Source: Citrifermentans bremense (lineage in GTDB: Bacteria > Desulfobacterota > Desulfuromonadia > Geobacterales > Geobacteraceae). From it: 64,000 nt of DNA. The DNA is taken from NCBI RefSeq assembly GCF_014218275.1, contig NZ_AP023213.1, positions 1,900,001 to 1,964,000 on the forward strand, in the 5' to 3' direction. Under the pieces are notes generated by a model, which was given only the letters and a program-made list of their open reading frames with translations, ran no database searches and was not told the origin of the DNA. The first letter of the stretch is position 1. Every line of letters starts with the position of its first letter. Positions 52,738 through 62,721 of this stretch are shown piece by piece. The position numbers were made by a program, and so were the translations under genes.

Positions 52738-53622
52738 ATGATTCACGGAACGGTTTTCAATCTGCAACGCTACTCGCTGCACGACGGCCCCGGCATCAGG
52801 ACCACGGTCTTCCTGAAAGGATGCCCGGCGCGCTGCTGGTGGTGCCACAACCCCGAGAGCCAGTCACCCCTGCCTGAAATCGCCTGCTCCCAAAACCTCT
52901 GCATCGCTTGCGGCGCCTGCCGTTCGGCCTGTCCCGAGTCACTCTCCAGACAATCCTGCCGCGGTTGCGGCGCCTGCGCCAGGGCCTGCCCGACGGGTGC
53001 GCGCGAGGTGGTGGGGAGGGTGATGACGGTCGACGAGGTGATGGAGAGCGTCCTGAAAGACCGCTTCTTCTACGAGGATTCCGGCGGCGGGGTCACCTTC
53101 TCTGGTGGCGAGCCCCTCTGCCAGCCGCAGTTTCTCAAGGAGCTCTTGGCCGCCTGCCGCGAACACGAGATCCACACCGCCGTCGATACGGCGGGGATCT
53201 GCGCCCCCGACACCCTCGCCGACATCGCGCCGCTGGCGGACCTGTTCCTCTTCGACCTCAAGTGCGCCGACCCGGAGAGGCACCGGGAGGGGACCGGCGC
53301 AGATCATGCGGCGATACTCAAGAACCTGGAGTGCCTCGGCCGTGAACAACGTCCGATCTGGCTCAGGATCCCGGTGGTTCCCGGATTCAACGACTCGGTG
53401 CAGGAGATGGAGGCGCTGGCTGCACTTGCCTCGCGGCTACACGGGGTGCGCCAGGTCTGGCTCCTCCCTTACCACGGGAGCTGGGGAGCGAAGCCTCAGC
53501 GCTTCGGAAAGGAGGCGGCGCTCCAGGCAGCAGGGGCGGCGGCGCCCTCTTTGGAGACTTTGGAGCATTACGCCCGACTGTTCAGGGACAGGGGGCTCGA
53601 TACGCGTATAGGGGGAGCTTAG
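52738..53622 (+). CDS. Glycyl-radical enzyme activating protein (radical SAM)
   Basis: 294 residues. The radical SAM cluster cysteines are Cys29, Cys33 and Cys36 in KGCPARCWWCHNPES. A bacterioferredoxin-like insert follows with CIACGACRSAC and CRGCGACARAC, as in most activases of this class. VTFSGGEPLCQPQF is the SAM-binding GGE motif. It abstracts hydrogen from the glycine of its partner, whose gene starts one base after this stop. The start ATG lacks a strong ribosome site. Confidence 0.93.
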   Translation: MIHGTVFNLQRYSLHDGPGIRTTVFLKGCPARCWWCHNPESQSPLPEIACSQNLCIACGACRSACPESLSRQSCRGCGACARACPTGAREVVGRVMTVDEVMESVLKDRFFYEDSGGGVTFSGGEPLCQPQFLKELLAACREHEIHTAVDTAGICAPDTLADIAPLADLFLFDLKCADPERHREGTGADHAAILKNLECLGREQRPIWLRIPVVPGFNDSVQEMEALAALASRLHGVRQVWLLPYHGSWGAKPQRFGKEAALQAAGAAAPSLETLEHYARLFRDRGLDTRIGGA

Positions 53623-55983
53623 ATGACCGGAAGAACTGAACGCCTGCGGCAGGAGAGCCTTGACGCGGAACCTGCGATCTCGGAGGAGCGCGCGCTGCTT
53701 TTGACCGAGTTTTACCGCGAGAACGAAGGGCGCTGGTCCGTCCCGGTGCTGCGGGCGAAATCCTTTTACTACCTCTGCGAGAAAAAGACCATCTACCTGG
53801 GCGAGGGCGAACTGGTGGTGGGGGAGAGGGGGCCTGCGCCCAAGCTGGTTCCGACCTACCCGGAGCTCACCTGCCACTCCCTGGAAGATCTGCGCATACT
53901 GAACTCGCGCCAGAAGACGAGCTACCGCGTCGACGACGCCTGCCTCAAAGCATACGGCGAAACGGTGATCCCCTACTGGAGCACGAGGAGCCTGAGGGAC
54001 AAGATCTTCCAGGAGCTCCCCGAGGAATGGCACCAGGCTTACCAAAGCGGGATCTTCACTGAGTTCATGGAGCAGCGCGCCCCGGGGCACACGGTCCTGG
54101 ACGACAAGATCTACCGAAAGGGGCTCCTCGACTTCAAGAAGGAGATCGCCGACGCCATCCGCGCGCTCGACTTCGGCACCGACCCTGATGCCTGGGCCCG
54201 GCGGGAGGAGTTGAAGTCGATGGACATCTCCTGCGATGCCGTCATCCTCTTTGCCGAGCGCCACGCGAAACTGGCCGAAAGCATGGCCGCTGCCTGCTCC
54301 GACGCCGTCCGCAAGCAGGAGCTTTTGAAGATCGCCGCCAACTGCCGCTGGGTCCCGGCGCACGCCCCCACCGATTTATGGGAGGCGCTGCAGTCCTACT
54401 GGTTCTGCCACCTGGCCGTCATCACCGAGTTGAACGGCTGGGACGCCTTCAGTCCCGGGCACCTGGACCAGCACCTCTACCCCTTCTACAGCGATGGGAT
54501 CGCGAACGGGACCCTGAAAAAAGAAGAGGCGCGCGAGCTCCTCGAATGCTTCTTCGTGAAGTTCAACAACCACCCTTCGCCGCCCAAGGTTGGGGTGACT
54601 GCCGCTGAGAGCGGCACCTACACCGACTTCGCAAACATCAACCTGGGGGGGCTCCTCCCGGACGGCTCCGACGGCTCAAACGAGGTGTCGCACCTGCTCC
54701 TCGACATCATTGACGAGATGCACCTCTTGCAGCCATCCTCCAACATCCAGCTCTCCCGCAAGTCTCCCGACCGCTTCTTGAAGCACACCTTGAGGGTGGT
54801 GCGCAAGGGGTACGGCTTTCCTTCGATCTTCAACGCGGACTCGGTGGTAGAGGAACAGCTGCGCCAGGGTAAGACGCTAGCGGACGCGCGCGCCGGCGGC
54901 TGCAGCGGCTGCGTCGAGGTGGGGGCTTTCGGCAAGGAGGCCTACATCCTCACCGGCTATTTCAACCTGGTGAAGATGCTGGAGCTCGCCCTGCACGACG
55001 GCGTCGATCCGGCGACCGGGGCACAGCTCGGCCCGCAGACCGGAAAAGCGGCTGACTTCACCAGCTTCGACGACGTCTTCGCCGCCTTCTCCGCGCAGCT
55101 CGCCCACTTCATAGACATCAAGATCCGCGGCAACCGTCTGATCGAGATGATCTACGCCCGCCTGATGCCGGCGCCGTTTCTGTCGGTGTTGACCGACGAT
55201 TGCATCAGCCGGGGGGTGGATTACAACGCCGGGGGAGCGAGGTACAACAACAGCTTCATCCAGGGGGTGGGGATAGGGAGCATCACCGACTCGCTCTCCG
55301 CGATCAAGGAGCACGTCTTCGAAGCGAAGTCGGTCTCGCTCCCGGAGCTGGTGGCGCAGCTCGACGCCGACTTCGCCTCAAGCGAGCCCCTTCGGCAGCG
55401 TCTCTGGAACCGGACCCGCAAGTACGGCAACGACGACGATTTCGCCGACGACCTGATGCGCCGGGTCTTCGACGCCTTCTTCCAGATGGTGGACGGCAGG
55501 CCCAACACCAAGGGCGGTATGTACCGCATCGAGATGCTTCCCACCACCTGCCACGTCTACTTCGGCTCGGTCACAGGCGCCACCCCCGACGGCAGGCGCC
55601 GCGGCGCCCCCCTTTCCGAGGGGATCTCACCGGTGCAGGGGGCGGACCGTAACGGCCCGACGGCGGTGATACGCTCGGCCGGGAAGATGGACCACATCCG
55701 CAGCGGCGGAACCCTGTTGAACCTCAAGTTCTCACCCACGCTACTTTCCGGAGAGGGGGGGATCGACGGACTGGCGGCTTTGGTGCGGAGCTACTTCAGG
55801 ATGGACGGGCACCACGTACAGTTCAACGTGGTGGACGTGGAAACGCTCAAGCGAGCTCAGGCGGACCCGGGGGAGTACCGGGACCTGATCGTCAGGGTGG
55901 CAGGCTACAGTGATTACTTCTGCGACCTCTCCGAAGCGCTGCAAAACGAGATCATCGCCAGGACCGAGCACGCGTCTTTGTGA
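53623..55983 (+). CDS. Glycyl-radical enzyme, trans-4-hydroxyproline dehydratase-like
   Basis: 786 residues. The glycyl radical site is Gly761 in VRVAGYSDYF; the thiyl cysteine is Cys430 in CSGCVEVGAFGKEAYILTGY, followed by Glu432 as in dehydratase-type members rather than pyruvate formate-lyase, which has two adjacent cysteines. GGARYNNSFIQGVGIGSITD, PTTCHVYFG and MDGHHVQFNV, and the conserved HTVLDDKIY, GHLDQH and YTDFANIN segments, resemble the Clostridioides HypD enzyme as I recall it. HypD dehydrates trans-4-hydroxy-L-proline to pyrroline-5-carboxylate, which ProC reduces. No proC is in the window. The substrate is therefore a well-motivated guess; oxygen-sensitive and anaerobic use is expected. 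Confidence 0.85.
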   Translation: MTGRTERLRQESLDAEPAISEERALLLTEFYRENEGRWSVPVLRAKSFYYLCEKKTIYLGEGELVVGERGPAPKLVPTYPELTCHSLEDLRILNSRQKTSYRVDDACLKAYGETVIPYWSTRSLRDKIFQELPEEWHQAYQSGIFTEFMEQRAPGHTVLDDKIYRKGLLDFKKEIADAIRALDFGTDPDAWARREELKSMDISCDAVILFAERHAKLAESMAAACSDAVRKQELLKIAANCRWVPAHAPTDLWEALQSYWFCHLAVITELNGWDAFSPGHLDQHLYPFYSDGIANGTLKKEEARELLECFFVKFNNHPSPPKVGVTAAESGTYTDFANINLGGLLPDGSDGSNEVSHLLLDIIDEMHLLQPSSNIQLSRKSPDRFLKHTLRVVRKGYGFPSIFNADSVVEEQLRQGKTLADARAGGCSGCVEVGAFGKEAYILTGYFNLVKMLELALHDGVDPATGAQLGPQTGKAADFTSFDDVFAAFSAQLAHFIDIKIRGNRLIEMIYARLMPAPFLSVLTDDCISRGVDYNAGGARYNNSFIQGVGIGSITDSLSAIKEHVFEAKSVSLPELVAQLDADFASSEPLRQRLWNRTRKYGNDDDFADDLMRRVFDAFFQMVDGRPNTKGGMYRIEMLPTTCHVYFGSVTGATPDGRRRGAPLSEGISPVQGADRNGPTAVIRSAGKMDHIRSGGTLLNLKFSPTLLSGEGGIDGLAALVRSYFRMDGHHVQFNVVDVETLKRAQADPGEYRDLIVRVAGYSDYFCDLSEALQNEIIARTEHASL

Positions 55984-56010
55984 GCGGCGACAGCCGCAAG
56001 GAGGGAAGTC

Positions 56011-56226
56011 ATGGCCGTGGAGCCCGGACGCTACCGGCATTACAAGGGAAAGTTCTACCAGGTGATCGGCACCGCACGCCACAGCGAGACCGACGAACTC
56101 ATGGTCGTCTACCGGCCTCTGTATGGGGAAGGGGGGCTCTGGGTGCGCCCGGAGCCCATGTTCCAGGAACTGGTCGAGGTGGACGGCGCGCGGGTGCCGC
56201 GCTTTGCCCGCTGCGACGAGGAGTAG
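56011..56226 (+). CDS. DUF1653 domain protein
   Basis: 71 residues. PGRYRHYKGKFYQVIGTARH and MVVYRPLYGEGGLWVRPEPM are the complete family core. Function unknown; small beta-barrel-like fold. AAGGAGGGAAGTC precedes the ATG, 27 bases after the radical enzyme, so it is probably cotranscribed with it. Confidence 0.85.
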   Translation: MAVEPGRYRHYKGKFYQVIGTARHSETDELMVVYRPLYGEGGLWVRPEPMFQELVEVDGARVPRFARCDEE

Positions 56227-56619
56227 CACAGCTCCATGTAGTCGGATTTGCATCTCTAAGGAATATTGTACGATCTCTTCGACATATCATCCCTGCCTTG
56301 AAAAACTGCCACCTGCTTCATCTCCCTTTTAACCAACCTGCCTAGCATTCCCGCCTGCCTAATAAAGCACTGCAATATCTCACAAATAATTCGTTTTAAT
56401 TGACTTTGTATAGTGAAACGGTGTAATAGGAAAACATTTCTTAAGTTTCTATGGTAATAGCCGAAGAGAGCAATGACTTTGAATATATCCACTCTCTTTC
56501 TCAGTCATGGTCTGTATTGGTTATTGCTAATATAATGCCCGGCACCGGTACACCGCTGGATGTAGTTTTGCAATGACAGTTGTTACGGTTTTTCTTCACG
56601 CAGTGTTCCGGAGGCGACG
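56227..56619. other. AT-rich intergenic region before the sensory operon
   Basis: About 390 bases, much more AT-rich than its surroundings, with several stops in every frame. It must carry the promoter of the downstream operon. Nothing else recognisable was seen. Confidence 0.5.
56508..56536 (+). promoter_or_regulatory. Sigma-70 type promoter candidate, sensory operon
   Basis: A perfect TATAAT with TGGTCT 17 bases upstream, a weak -35. It lies about 85 bases before the TTG start. Confidence 0.4.
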
Positions 56620-57456
56620 TTGAGCGATACGGTTGCCGAGATTCTACGTTTACTGACGGAGCATTTTGGCCAGGACTTCCAGAGCTACTCCCATAACCTT
56701 GCGGAGAAAAGGATCGCGGAACGGGTTGCCCAACTCCGTCTTCCAGACATCGCCTCGTACTGCCGACTTTTGCACGACGACGCCACAGAAGCCCCCTTTC
56801 TTGCCCGGATGATGCGCATCCGTTTCAGCAGTTTCTTCCGCGACCCGCTCCAGTTTGAACTTCTCGGCTCGGTCGTCGTTCCCTCCATGCTCAGGACCTC
56901 CCAAAGCGGGTTCTTCCGGGCCTGGTCCGCCGCCTGTGCCGGCGGAGAAGAAGCATGCTCCTTGGCCATCATAGTCGACGAGGCGATGCAGCTGCTCAAC
57001 CTGAAAACCCGGGTGCAGATCTTCGCCACCGACATCGCGGAGGATGCGCTGGCAGAAGCCGAGTACGGCAGGTACGCGCCAGGGGCGGTCGCCGGAATCA
57101 CGCTGCAGCGGCTCAACAAGTATTTCATCTACGACCGCAGCGGCTACCAGATCTCGCCCAGGATCAAGGAGATGATCACCTACTCCCGGCACGACCTGCT
57201 CGACCCAAACACCTACGCGCCTCCGGAATCGCTTTTCGGCGGGTTCGACCTGGTGTCCTGCCGCAACTTCCTCATGTACCTCGATCCGCAAGGGTATCTG
57301 CGGGTGTTCGACAACCTCTTCCGTGCCCTGAACCCTGAGGGGGTGCTGTTGTTGGGAAAGGCGGAAACGGTGCCCGAGAGATACGAGCCTTTTCTGGAGC
57401 GGATCTTCGACTGTGGCAACCTGTTCCGGAAGAAAGCCGTGGTCTGGAGAAAATGA
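56620..57456 (+). CDS. CheR-type protein-glutamate methyltransferase
   Basis: 278 residues: a helical N-terminal substrate domain (1-80) and a SAM-binding domain with SAACAGGEEACSLAIIVDEA and FDLVSCRNFLMYLDPQGYL. CheR enzymes methylate glutamates of chemoreceptors. Here it heads a kinase operon without receptor, CheA or CheB, so it may serve another signalling complex. TTG start with GGAGG five bases upstream. Its stop overlaps the next start (ATGATGA). Confidence 0.87.
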   Translation: MSDTVAEILRLLTEHFGQDFQSYSHNLAEKRIAERVAQLRLPDIASYCRLLHDDATEAPFLARMMRIRFSSFFRDPLQFELLGSVVVPSMLRTSQSGFFRAWSAACAGGEEACSLAIIVDEAMQLLNLKTRVQIFATDIAEDALAEAEYGRYAPGAVAGITLQRLNKYFIYDRSGYQISPRIKEMITYSRHDLLDPNTYAPPESLFGGFDLVSCRNFLMYLDPQGYLRVFDNLFRALNPEGVLLLGKAETVPERYEPFLERIFDCGNLFRKKAVVWRK

Positions 57457-58607
57457 TGAAGATGGCGCGCCCCTTGGTCCTGGCATTGATAGCTTGTCTC
57501 ACCCTTTTCGGCTGCTCGCAGCAGCCCGGCTCCGGACAGGGCTCGCCCCCAAATGCCTCCTCTTCGGCCGCGCCGGCAAAACCTGTCAAACACGACAGCT
57601 ACCGCTTCAACACCGCGCAGGGGATCGACATCGGGATCCAGCCTTTGACGCTCCCCGAGGGCTCGGTCGCCGAGCTCATTTCGCGCGATCGCGTGCTGTT
57701 CAAGCGTCTAAGCCGCAGCGGCATGCAACTGCAGCTGCTTCCTTTCTACAAGGGGAAAGACATCGGCGATTTGATCGCCACCGGGGAACTGGAAGGGGGC
57801 TTCTTCGCGGACATGCCTGCCTTGACCGCCGCGGCTACCGGGGACGTCGTGCTGCTGGCCATGCTGAAGCAAGGTGCTGCCTCCATCGTGGCGCGGCGCC
57901 CGATGCTGGTAAAGGAGCTGGAGGGAAAACGGGTGGGAACCGCCATCGGCAGCGCCGCCCACTTCACCCTTTTGAGGGCGCTGGGGAACGAGGGGCTGAC
58001 CGAGAAGGACGTCGAGATCGTGCCTATGGAGGTGAGCGAGATGGCGCGGGCGCTCGCCTCGGGAAGGATCGACGCCTTCTGTGCCTGGGAGCCGACTCCT
58101 TCCATGGCCTTTGCCTCCTACCCGGACTTCCACCTGGTCCACAAGGGGCTCAATTACGGCTTTCTCTGCCTGCGGCGCGACTTCGTGACCCGGCATCCAG
58201 CTGAAGCCAGGGAGATCGTCGCAGCGGTCGCCAGGGCGTGTTTGTGGATGCGGGAACCGGGGCAGCTGGAGCAAGTTGCCCGGTGGACCATCGAATCGGC
58301 GACGAAGTTCCAAGGCGAACCCTTTTCCCTCAAGCCTGAGCAGATGATCTCCATCACCCGCAATGACCTGCTGCAGGTCCAACATTCTCCGCGCATACCG
58401 GAGACGCTGCTGCGCGAGCAGGAAGTGCTGTATCAGAAATTTCTATTCCTGAAGAAGATCGGCAAGATACCGGAAAACGTCTCCTGGGCCAGGGTACGTG
58501 GTTCCATTGACATTTTCATGTTGCGGGGGGTCATGGCTGAATCCGACAGGTACGACCTGAGGTGGTTTGACTACCGCGGTAATAAGGGGACGGGCGGTTC
58601 AAGATGA
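57453..58607 (+). CDS. Solute-binding lipoprotein, SsuA/NMT1-like
   Basis: 384 residues. Lipobox LTLFGC places the lipidated cysteine near 21. The rest is a two-lobe periplasmic binding fold: GIDIGIQPLTLPEG, DLIATGELEGGFFADMPALT, ELEGKRVGTAIGSAAHFTLL and ALASGRIDAFCAWEP, typical of nitrate/taurine/thiamine-precursor binding proteins. No permease or ATPase gene is near. It is translationally coupled upstream to CheR and downstream to a hybrid kinase, so it may act as a sensor input. The ligand is unknown. Confidence 0.87.
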   Translation: MMKMARPLVLALIACLTLFGCSQQPGSGQGSPPNASSSAAPAKPVKHDSYRFNTAQGIDIGIQPLTLPEGSVAELISRDRVLFKRLSRSGMQLQLLPFYKGKDIGDLIATGELEGGFFADMPALTAAATGDVVLLAMLKQGAASIVARRPMLVKELEGKRVGTAIGSAAHFTLLRALGNEGLTEKDVEIVPMEVSEMARALASGRIDAFCAWEPTPSMAFASYPDFHLVHKGLNYGFLCLRRDFVTRHPAEAREIVAAVARACLWMREPGQLEQVARWTIESATKFQGEPFSLKPEQMISITRNDLLQVQHSPRIPETLLREQEVLYQKFLFLKKIGKIPENVSWARVRGSIDIFMLRGVMAESDRYDLRWFDYRGNKGTGGSR

Positions 58608-61600
58608 AGAAATGGGTCCAATTGCCGACGCTCAAGGCGAGGCTTGCTTTCTGGTTTACGGCGATCTGCCTGGTGCCGTTGTTCCTTATGACGACCGTCA
58701 TCTACATGCAGCGGGTCAAGGTGGCGCGGGCGCTGCTCTTCGACAAGCTGAACGCGGTCATCTCGCTACGCCAGCAGCAGATCGGCAGCATCCTTGACAA
58801 CATAGTCGTCGATGCCTCCACCATCGCCTCGGACCACTCGGTGCAGGCTGCGGCGCAGCAGCTTCTGTCAGGCTCCAGGGCTCAGGCCGGGATCTCGACC
58901 GAAAGCCTGACCCTGTTCAAGGGGTACAAGAGCAGCAACGGGTCGGTGGCCGACGTCTCCCTGGTCTCTTTGGACGGCACCATCGCGCTTTGCACCAGCG
59001 ACAGCAGGGTAGGGACGCGTATTGCCCGGCCTGAGATGGTGGCCGACGCGATGCAGGATCTGGCGCCGACCTTTGGAGAGGCCTATCTCTCCGGCAGCGG
59101 CGGGATCCCCAGCATCGACGTCGCCGTCCCGATCCGGGCAGGCGTCGGCTCGCGGGTCAGCGCCCTGCTGGTGGTGCACCACAACCTGCATACCCTGCTC
59201 TACGACATAACCGGCAACCGCACCGGGATGGGGGATACCGGCGAAACCGTGCTGGTGAACCGGGAGGTGATGCCCCTTAACGAGCTGCGGGCCATGCCCC
59301 AAGGGGTCCTGAGGGTGCGGCTCAAGGGGAAACCGGCACAGATGGCCGCGCGCGGCGAAAGCGGCATCGCGCAGACCACCGACTACCGCGGAGTGGAGGT
59401 CCTTTCCGCCTTCGTTCACATCCCACGCACCGGCTGGGGGCTTGTCTGCAAGCAGGACACCAGCGAGGTGCTGGCGCCGATCCGCAGCCTGCTCTTCATA
59501 ACCTACGGACTCGCCTCGCTCATCTCCCTTATGGCCTGCGTGCTCGCCTTCAGGCTGGCACGCTCCATTGCCGAACCGCTGGTGAATCTGGCCGCCTCCG
59601 CCAAGGAACTGGAAGAAGGCGATTTCGACGCCCGGGCCGTCCCGGAGGGGACCTACGAGCAGAAGACCCTGGCGGGAAGTTTCAACAGCATGGCGCAGAC
59701 GCTGCAGGTGAAGATGGAGGGGCAGCAGGGCTTGTCGCGGCTCTCCCAGCACCTGGTAGTGGCCGAGGGGATCGACGATTTCTTCAGCAAGCTCCTTCCT
59801 GTCCTTCTGGAGGTGACCGGGGCCAAGATGGCGATTGCTTACGTGGAAGAGCGGCAGAGCGGAGAGTTCGCTCCCATGCATGCCATAGGGCTCCATTCCT
59901 CCTTGCTGCGCCGCTTCAACCGCCGGCACCTGGAGGGGGAGCTGGGTGTCGTCCTCTCCAGCGGCAAAGTGTCCTGCTTGACGCCGCAGGAAGGGACGCC
60001 GCTGCGCTTTGCCACAAGTTTCGGCGACATACTACCGGCCGAGATAGCCACAATCCCCATCTCGGTCGACGCCGAGATTCGAGCCTTCATCTCTATTGCC
60101 TCGGAGCGTCCCTTCTCACCGACGGTGCACGAGATCCTGGAAATGGTGCAGATGCCTTTCGGGTCCGCCTTCGCCCGGATACTTTCCGGCGAGGACGTAC
60201 GGTTGCTGGCGAACGAACTGGCGCTGAAGAATGCCGAGCTGACCCAGCAATCCGAGGAACTGGTGCAGCAGTCGACCGAGCTCGCCCACCAGTCGGAGGA
60301 GCTTTCCCGCCATAACCGTGTGCTGGACCTGCAAAAGCAGCAGCTGGAAGAGGCGACCCGGCTGAAGAGCGAGTTCCTCTCAAACATGAGCCACGAACTG
60401 CGCACGCCGCTCAACTCGATGCTGGCGCTCTCGCGCGTGCTGGCTGTGCAGGGCGGTTCCCGGCTCACCGAGGACGAGAAGGGGTACCTCGCCATAATTG
60501 AGCGCAACGGGAAGCACCTGCTCTCGCTGATCAACGACATCCTCGACCTTGCCAAGATCGAGTCGGGCCGCCAGGAGGTCTTCCTGGAGACGGTCTCCCT
60601 GCCGCAGGTCGCAGCAGAGGTGGTGGACGGGCTCTCAGTCCTGGCCCGAGAGAAAGGGATCGCCCTTTCCCTGGAAGCGCCCGAGGGGCTGCCCACGCTG
60701 CTGACCGACGTGAAGAGGCTGCGCCAGATGTTGCAGAACCTGGTGGGGAACGCGGTGAAGTTCACCGGCGAGGGGGCTGTCACCGTGAGGCTTGCCGCCG
60801 AGGGGGAAGAGGTTCTGATCAAGGTGGAGGATACCGGGATCGGCATAGCGCCGCAGTACTTGGAGACCATCTTCCAGGAGTTCCGCCAGGCGGACGGCAG
60901 CACCTCCCGTTCCTTTGAGGGGACCGGACTCGGCCTTGCCATCGTGAAGAAGACGGCGCGCCTTCTTGGGGGGGACGTTTCGGTGCAAAGCGAAGTGGGC
61001 AAAGGCTCCGTCTTCACCCTGCGGCTTCCGGTGGACGGGATGGCGGCAGCCAAGCTAACCCAGGCGCAGGGGAGCGTCGCCGTGGCGGGAGAAAGCGCCA
61101 AGGCCCCGTCGCAGGGGAGGTCGATCCTGGTGGTTGACGACGACCCGGATGCCGTGTCGCTCATCGCGGCTCACCTAAGCCAGGCCGGGTTCGAGACCCT
61201 CACCGCGCTAAACGGCGCCGACGCCCTGAGGCTTGCCCGTGCCAAGAAGCCTTTCGCCATCACGCTCGACATCATGATGCCGGACATGGACGGCTGGGAG
61301 GTGATGCGCGAGCTGAAGGATCACCGCGAAACAGCCGACATACCTGTCGTCATCGTGTCGCTGTCGGACGACCGGGCGACGGGGATTGCCCTGGGCGCGG
61401 TCGGGGTGATCTCCAAGCCGGTGAGCAGGGAACAGCTGATGGAAACCTTCAAGAAGCTTACCGGCGCCGGTTGCCGCCTTGTGCTCGTGGTCGACGACAG
61501 CGAGTACGACCGGTTCTTCATCGCCTCGCTCTTCAAGGAGATGGGGATGGACGTGCTGATGGCGGAGGACGGGGCGCAGGCCCTGGAGCTTGCGGCAGTG

Positions 61601-62689
61601 GACCAGCCCGACCTGATCACCCTTGACCTGCTGATGCCGGGGATGGACGGAGCCGTCGTGCTGGACAAGCTCAGGTCCAACCAGTCCACCGCGGGGATCC
61701 CGGTGGTGGTGATAACCTCCAAGGAGCTGAACGCGGCGGAACAGGAACGCCTCTCCTCCGGGGTGAGCGCCATCCTTTCCAAGGGCGGGCTGGTGCGCGA
61801 GGCGGTGCTGGACGAACTGGTGCGCAGCCTGGAGAGGATAGGCTGGCGCCTTCCCGAGCAGCAAAGCGGAAACGGGGCGAGGATCCTGATCGTCGAGGAC
61901 AGCGAAGCGGCGACGATTCAGCTTCGCTTCGCGCTGGAATCCGCCGGATTCTGCGTCGACGCGGTCTCCGGGGGAAGGCACGCCCTTTCCTACCTTAAGA
62001 CCCATGTTCCCGACGGAATAATCCTCGACCTGATGATGCCGGAAGTAGACGGCTTCGACGTGTTGCAGGCTGTGCGCACCTCGCGGCTGACCGAAAGGGT
62101 GCCGGTCATGGTGATGACGGCGAAGACGCTTTCCCCGGGTGAACACGATCGGCTGCGCGCCCTCGAGGTGAACCACCTGGTCCAGAAAGGGGACGTGGAG
62201 CAGCACGAATTGCTGCGAAGAATCTACGAGATGCTGGGGGCCTTCTCCCTGTTCAAGCCGGACGTGGAGCCCGCGGCACCTCCCCTTGCGGACGCAAGTT
62301 GGCAGGGTGACGGATCGGTGCTGGTGATCGAGGACAACCCCGACAACCTGGTTACGCTTCGAGCGGTATTGGGGGAAAGCTTCCGACTGGTGGAGGCGAC
62401 CGACGGCGAGTCGGGCCTTGTTCTGGCGCAGAAAGGGTCACCTTCGCTGGTACTTTTGGACATGCACCTCCCCGGCATGGACGGGCTTACCGTGTTGAGG
62501 CACCTGAAAGAGAACCGTGCCACGGCCGCCATCCCTGTGGCGGCCCTTACCGCAAGCGCCATGGCTGGCGACCGGGATAAGCTTATGCAGGCTGGCTGCG
62601 TGGCCTATCTCTCGAAGCCTTACCAGCCTGAAGAGCTGCAGGAACTGGTCTCAAAATTCGTGGCAGCGGGGGCTGCGCAGAGCGCCTGA
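58604..62689 (+). CDS. Hybrid histidine kinase with four receiver domains
   Basis: 1361 residues. Two membrane helices (about 20-40 and 295-320) enclose a periplasmic Cache-like sensor; HAMP (about 320-375), a GAF-like domain (390-540) and a QQSEEL coiled coil (545-585) follow. The kinase core has His597 in LSNMSHELRTPLNS and an intact ATP lid. Four receivers follow with aspartates at 889, 1008, 1142 and 1286. Receivers 2 and 3 end in SKGG or QKGD rather than the normal KP, so their lysines are shifted. The start overlaps the preceding stop. It probably receives the signal bound by the upstream lipoprotein. Confidence 0.92.
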   Translation: MKKWVQLPTLKARLAFWFTAICLVPLFLMTTVIYMQRVKVARALLFDKLNAVISLRQQQIGSILDNIVVDASTIASDHSVQAAAQQLLSGSRAQAGISTESLTLFKGYKSSNGSVADVSLVSLDGTIALCTSDSRVGTRIARPEMVADAMQDLAPTFGEAYLSGSGGIPSIDVAVPIRAGVGSRVSALLVVHHNLHTLLYDITGNRTGMGDTGETVLVNREVMPLNELRAMPQGVLRVRLKGKPAQMAARGESGIAQTTDYRGVEVLSAFVHIPRTGWGLVCKQDTSEVLAPIRSLLFITYGLASLISLMACVLAFRLARSIAEPLVNLAASAKELEEGDFDARAVPEGTYEQKTLAGSFNSMAQTLQVKMEGQQGLSRLSQHLVVAEGIDDFFSKLLPVLLEVTGAKMAIAYVEERQSGEFAPMHAIGLHSSLLRRFNRRHLEGELGVVLSSGKVSCLTPQEGTPLRFATSFGDILPAEIATIPISVDAEIRAFISIASERPFSPTVHEILEMVQMPFGSAFARILSGEDVRLLANELALKNAELTQQSEELVQQSTELAHQSEELSRHNRVLDLQKQQLEEATRLKSEFLSNMSHELRTPLNSMLALSRVLAVQGGSRLTEDEKGYLAIIERNGKHLLSLINDILDLAKIESGRQEVFLETVSLPQVAAEVVDGLSVLAREKGIALSLEAPEGLPTLLTDVKRLRQMLQNLVGNAVKFTGEGAVTVRLAAEGEEVLIKVEDTGIGIAPQYLETIFQEFRQADGSTSRSFEGTGLGLAIVKKTARLLGGDVSVQSEVGKGSVFTLRLPVDGMAAAKLTQAQGSVAVAGESAKAPSQGRSILVVDDDPDAVSLIAAHLSQAGFETLTALNGADALRLARAKKPFAITLDIMMPDMDGWEVMRELKDHRETADIPVVIVSLSDDRATGIALGAVGVISKPVSREQLMETFKKLTGAGCRLVLVVDDSEYDRFFIASLFKEMGMDVLMAEDGAQALELAAVDQPDLITLDLLMPGMDGAVVLDKLRSNQSTAGIPVVVITSKELNAAEQERLSSGVSAILSKGGLVREAVLDELVRSLERIGWRLPEQQSGNGARILIVEDSEAATIQLRFALESAGFCVDAVSGGRHALSYLKTHVPDGIILDLMMPEVDGFDVLQAVRTSRLTERVPVMVMTAKTLSPGEHDRLRALEVNHLVQKGDVEQHELLRRIYEMLGAFSLFKPDVEPAAPPLADASWQGDGSVLVIEDNPDNLVTLRAVLGESFRLVEATDGESGLVLAQKGSPSLVLLDMHLPGMDGLTVLRHLKENRATAAIPVAALTASAMAGDRDKLMQAGCVAYLSKPYQPEELQELVSKFVAAGAAQSA

Positions 62690-62721
62690 GCGCGGTTTTT
62701 TGCAGTCGAGGAACTTCCGAT

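Noticed and set aside
59839-61164. 441-codon minus-strand open frame inside the hybrid kinase
   Set aside because: Serine/arginine-rich shadow of kinase codons; no motif.
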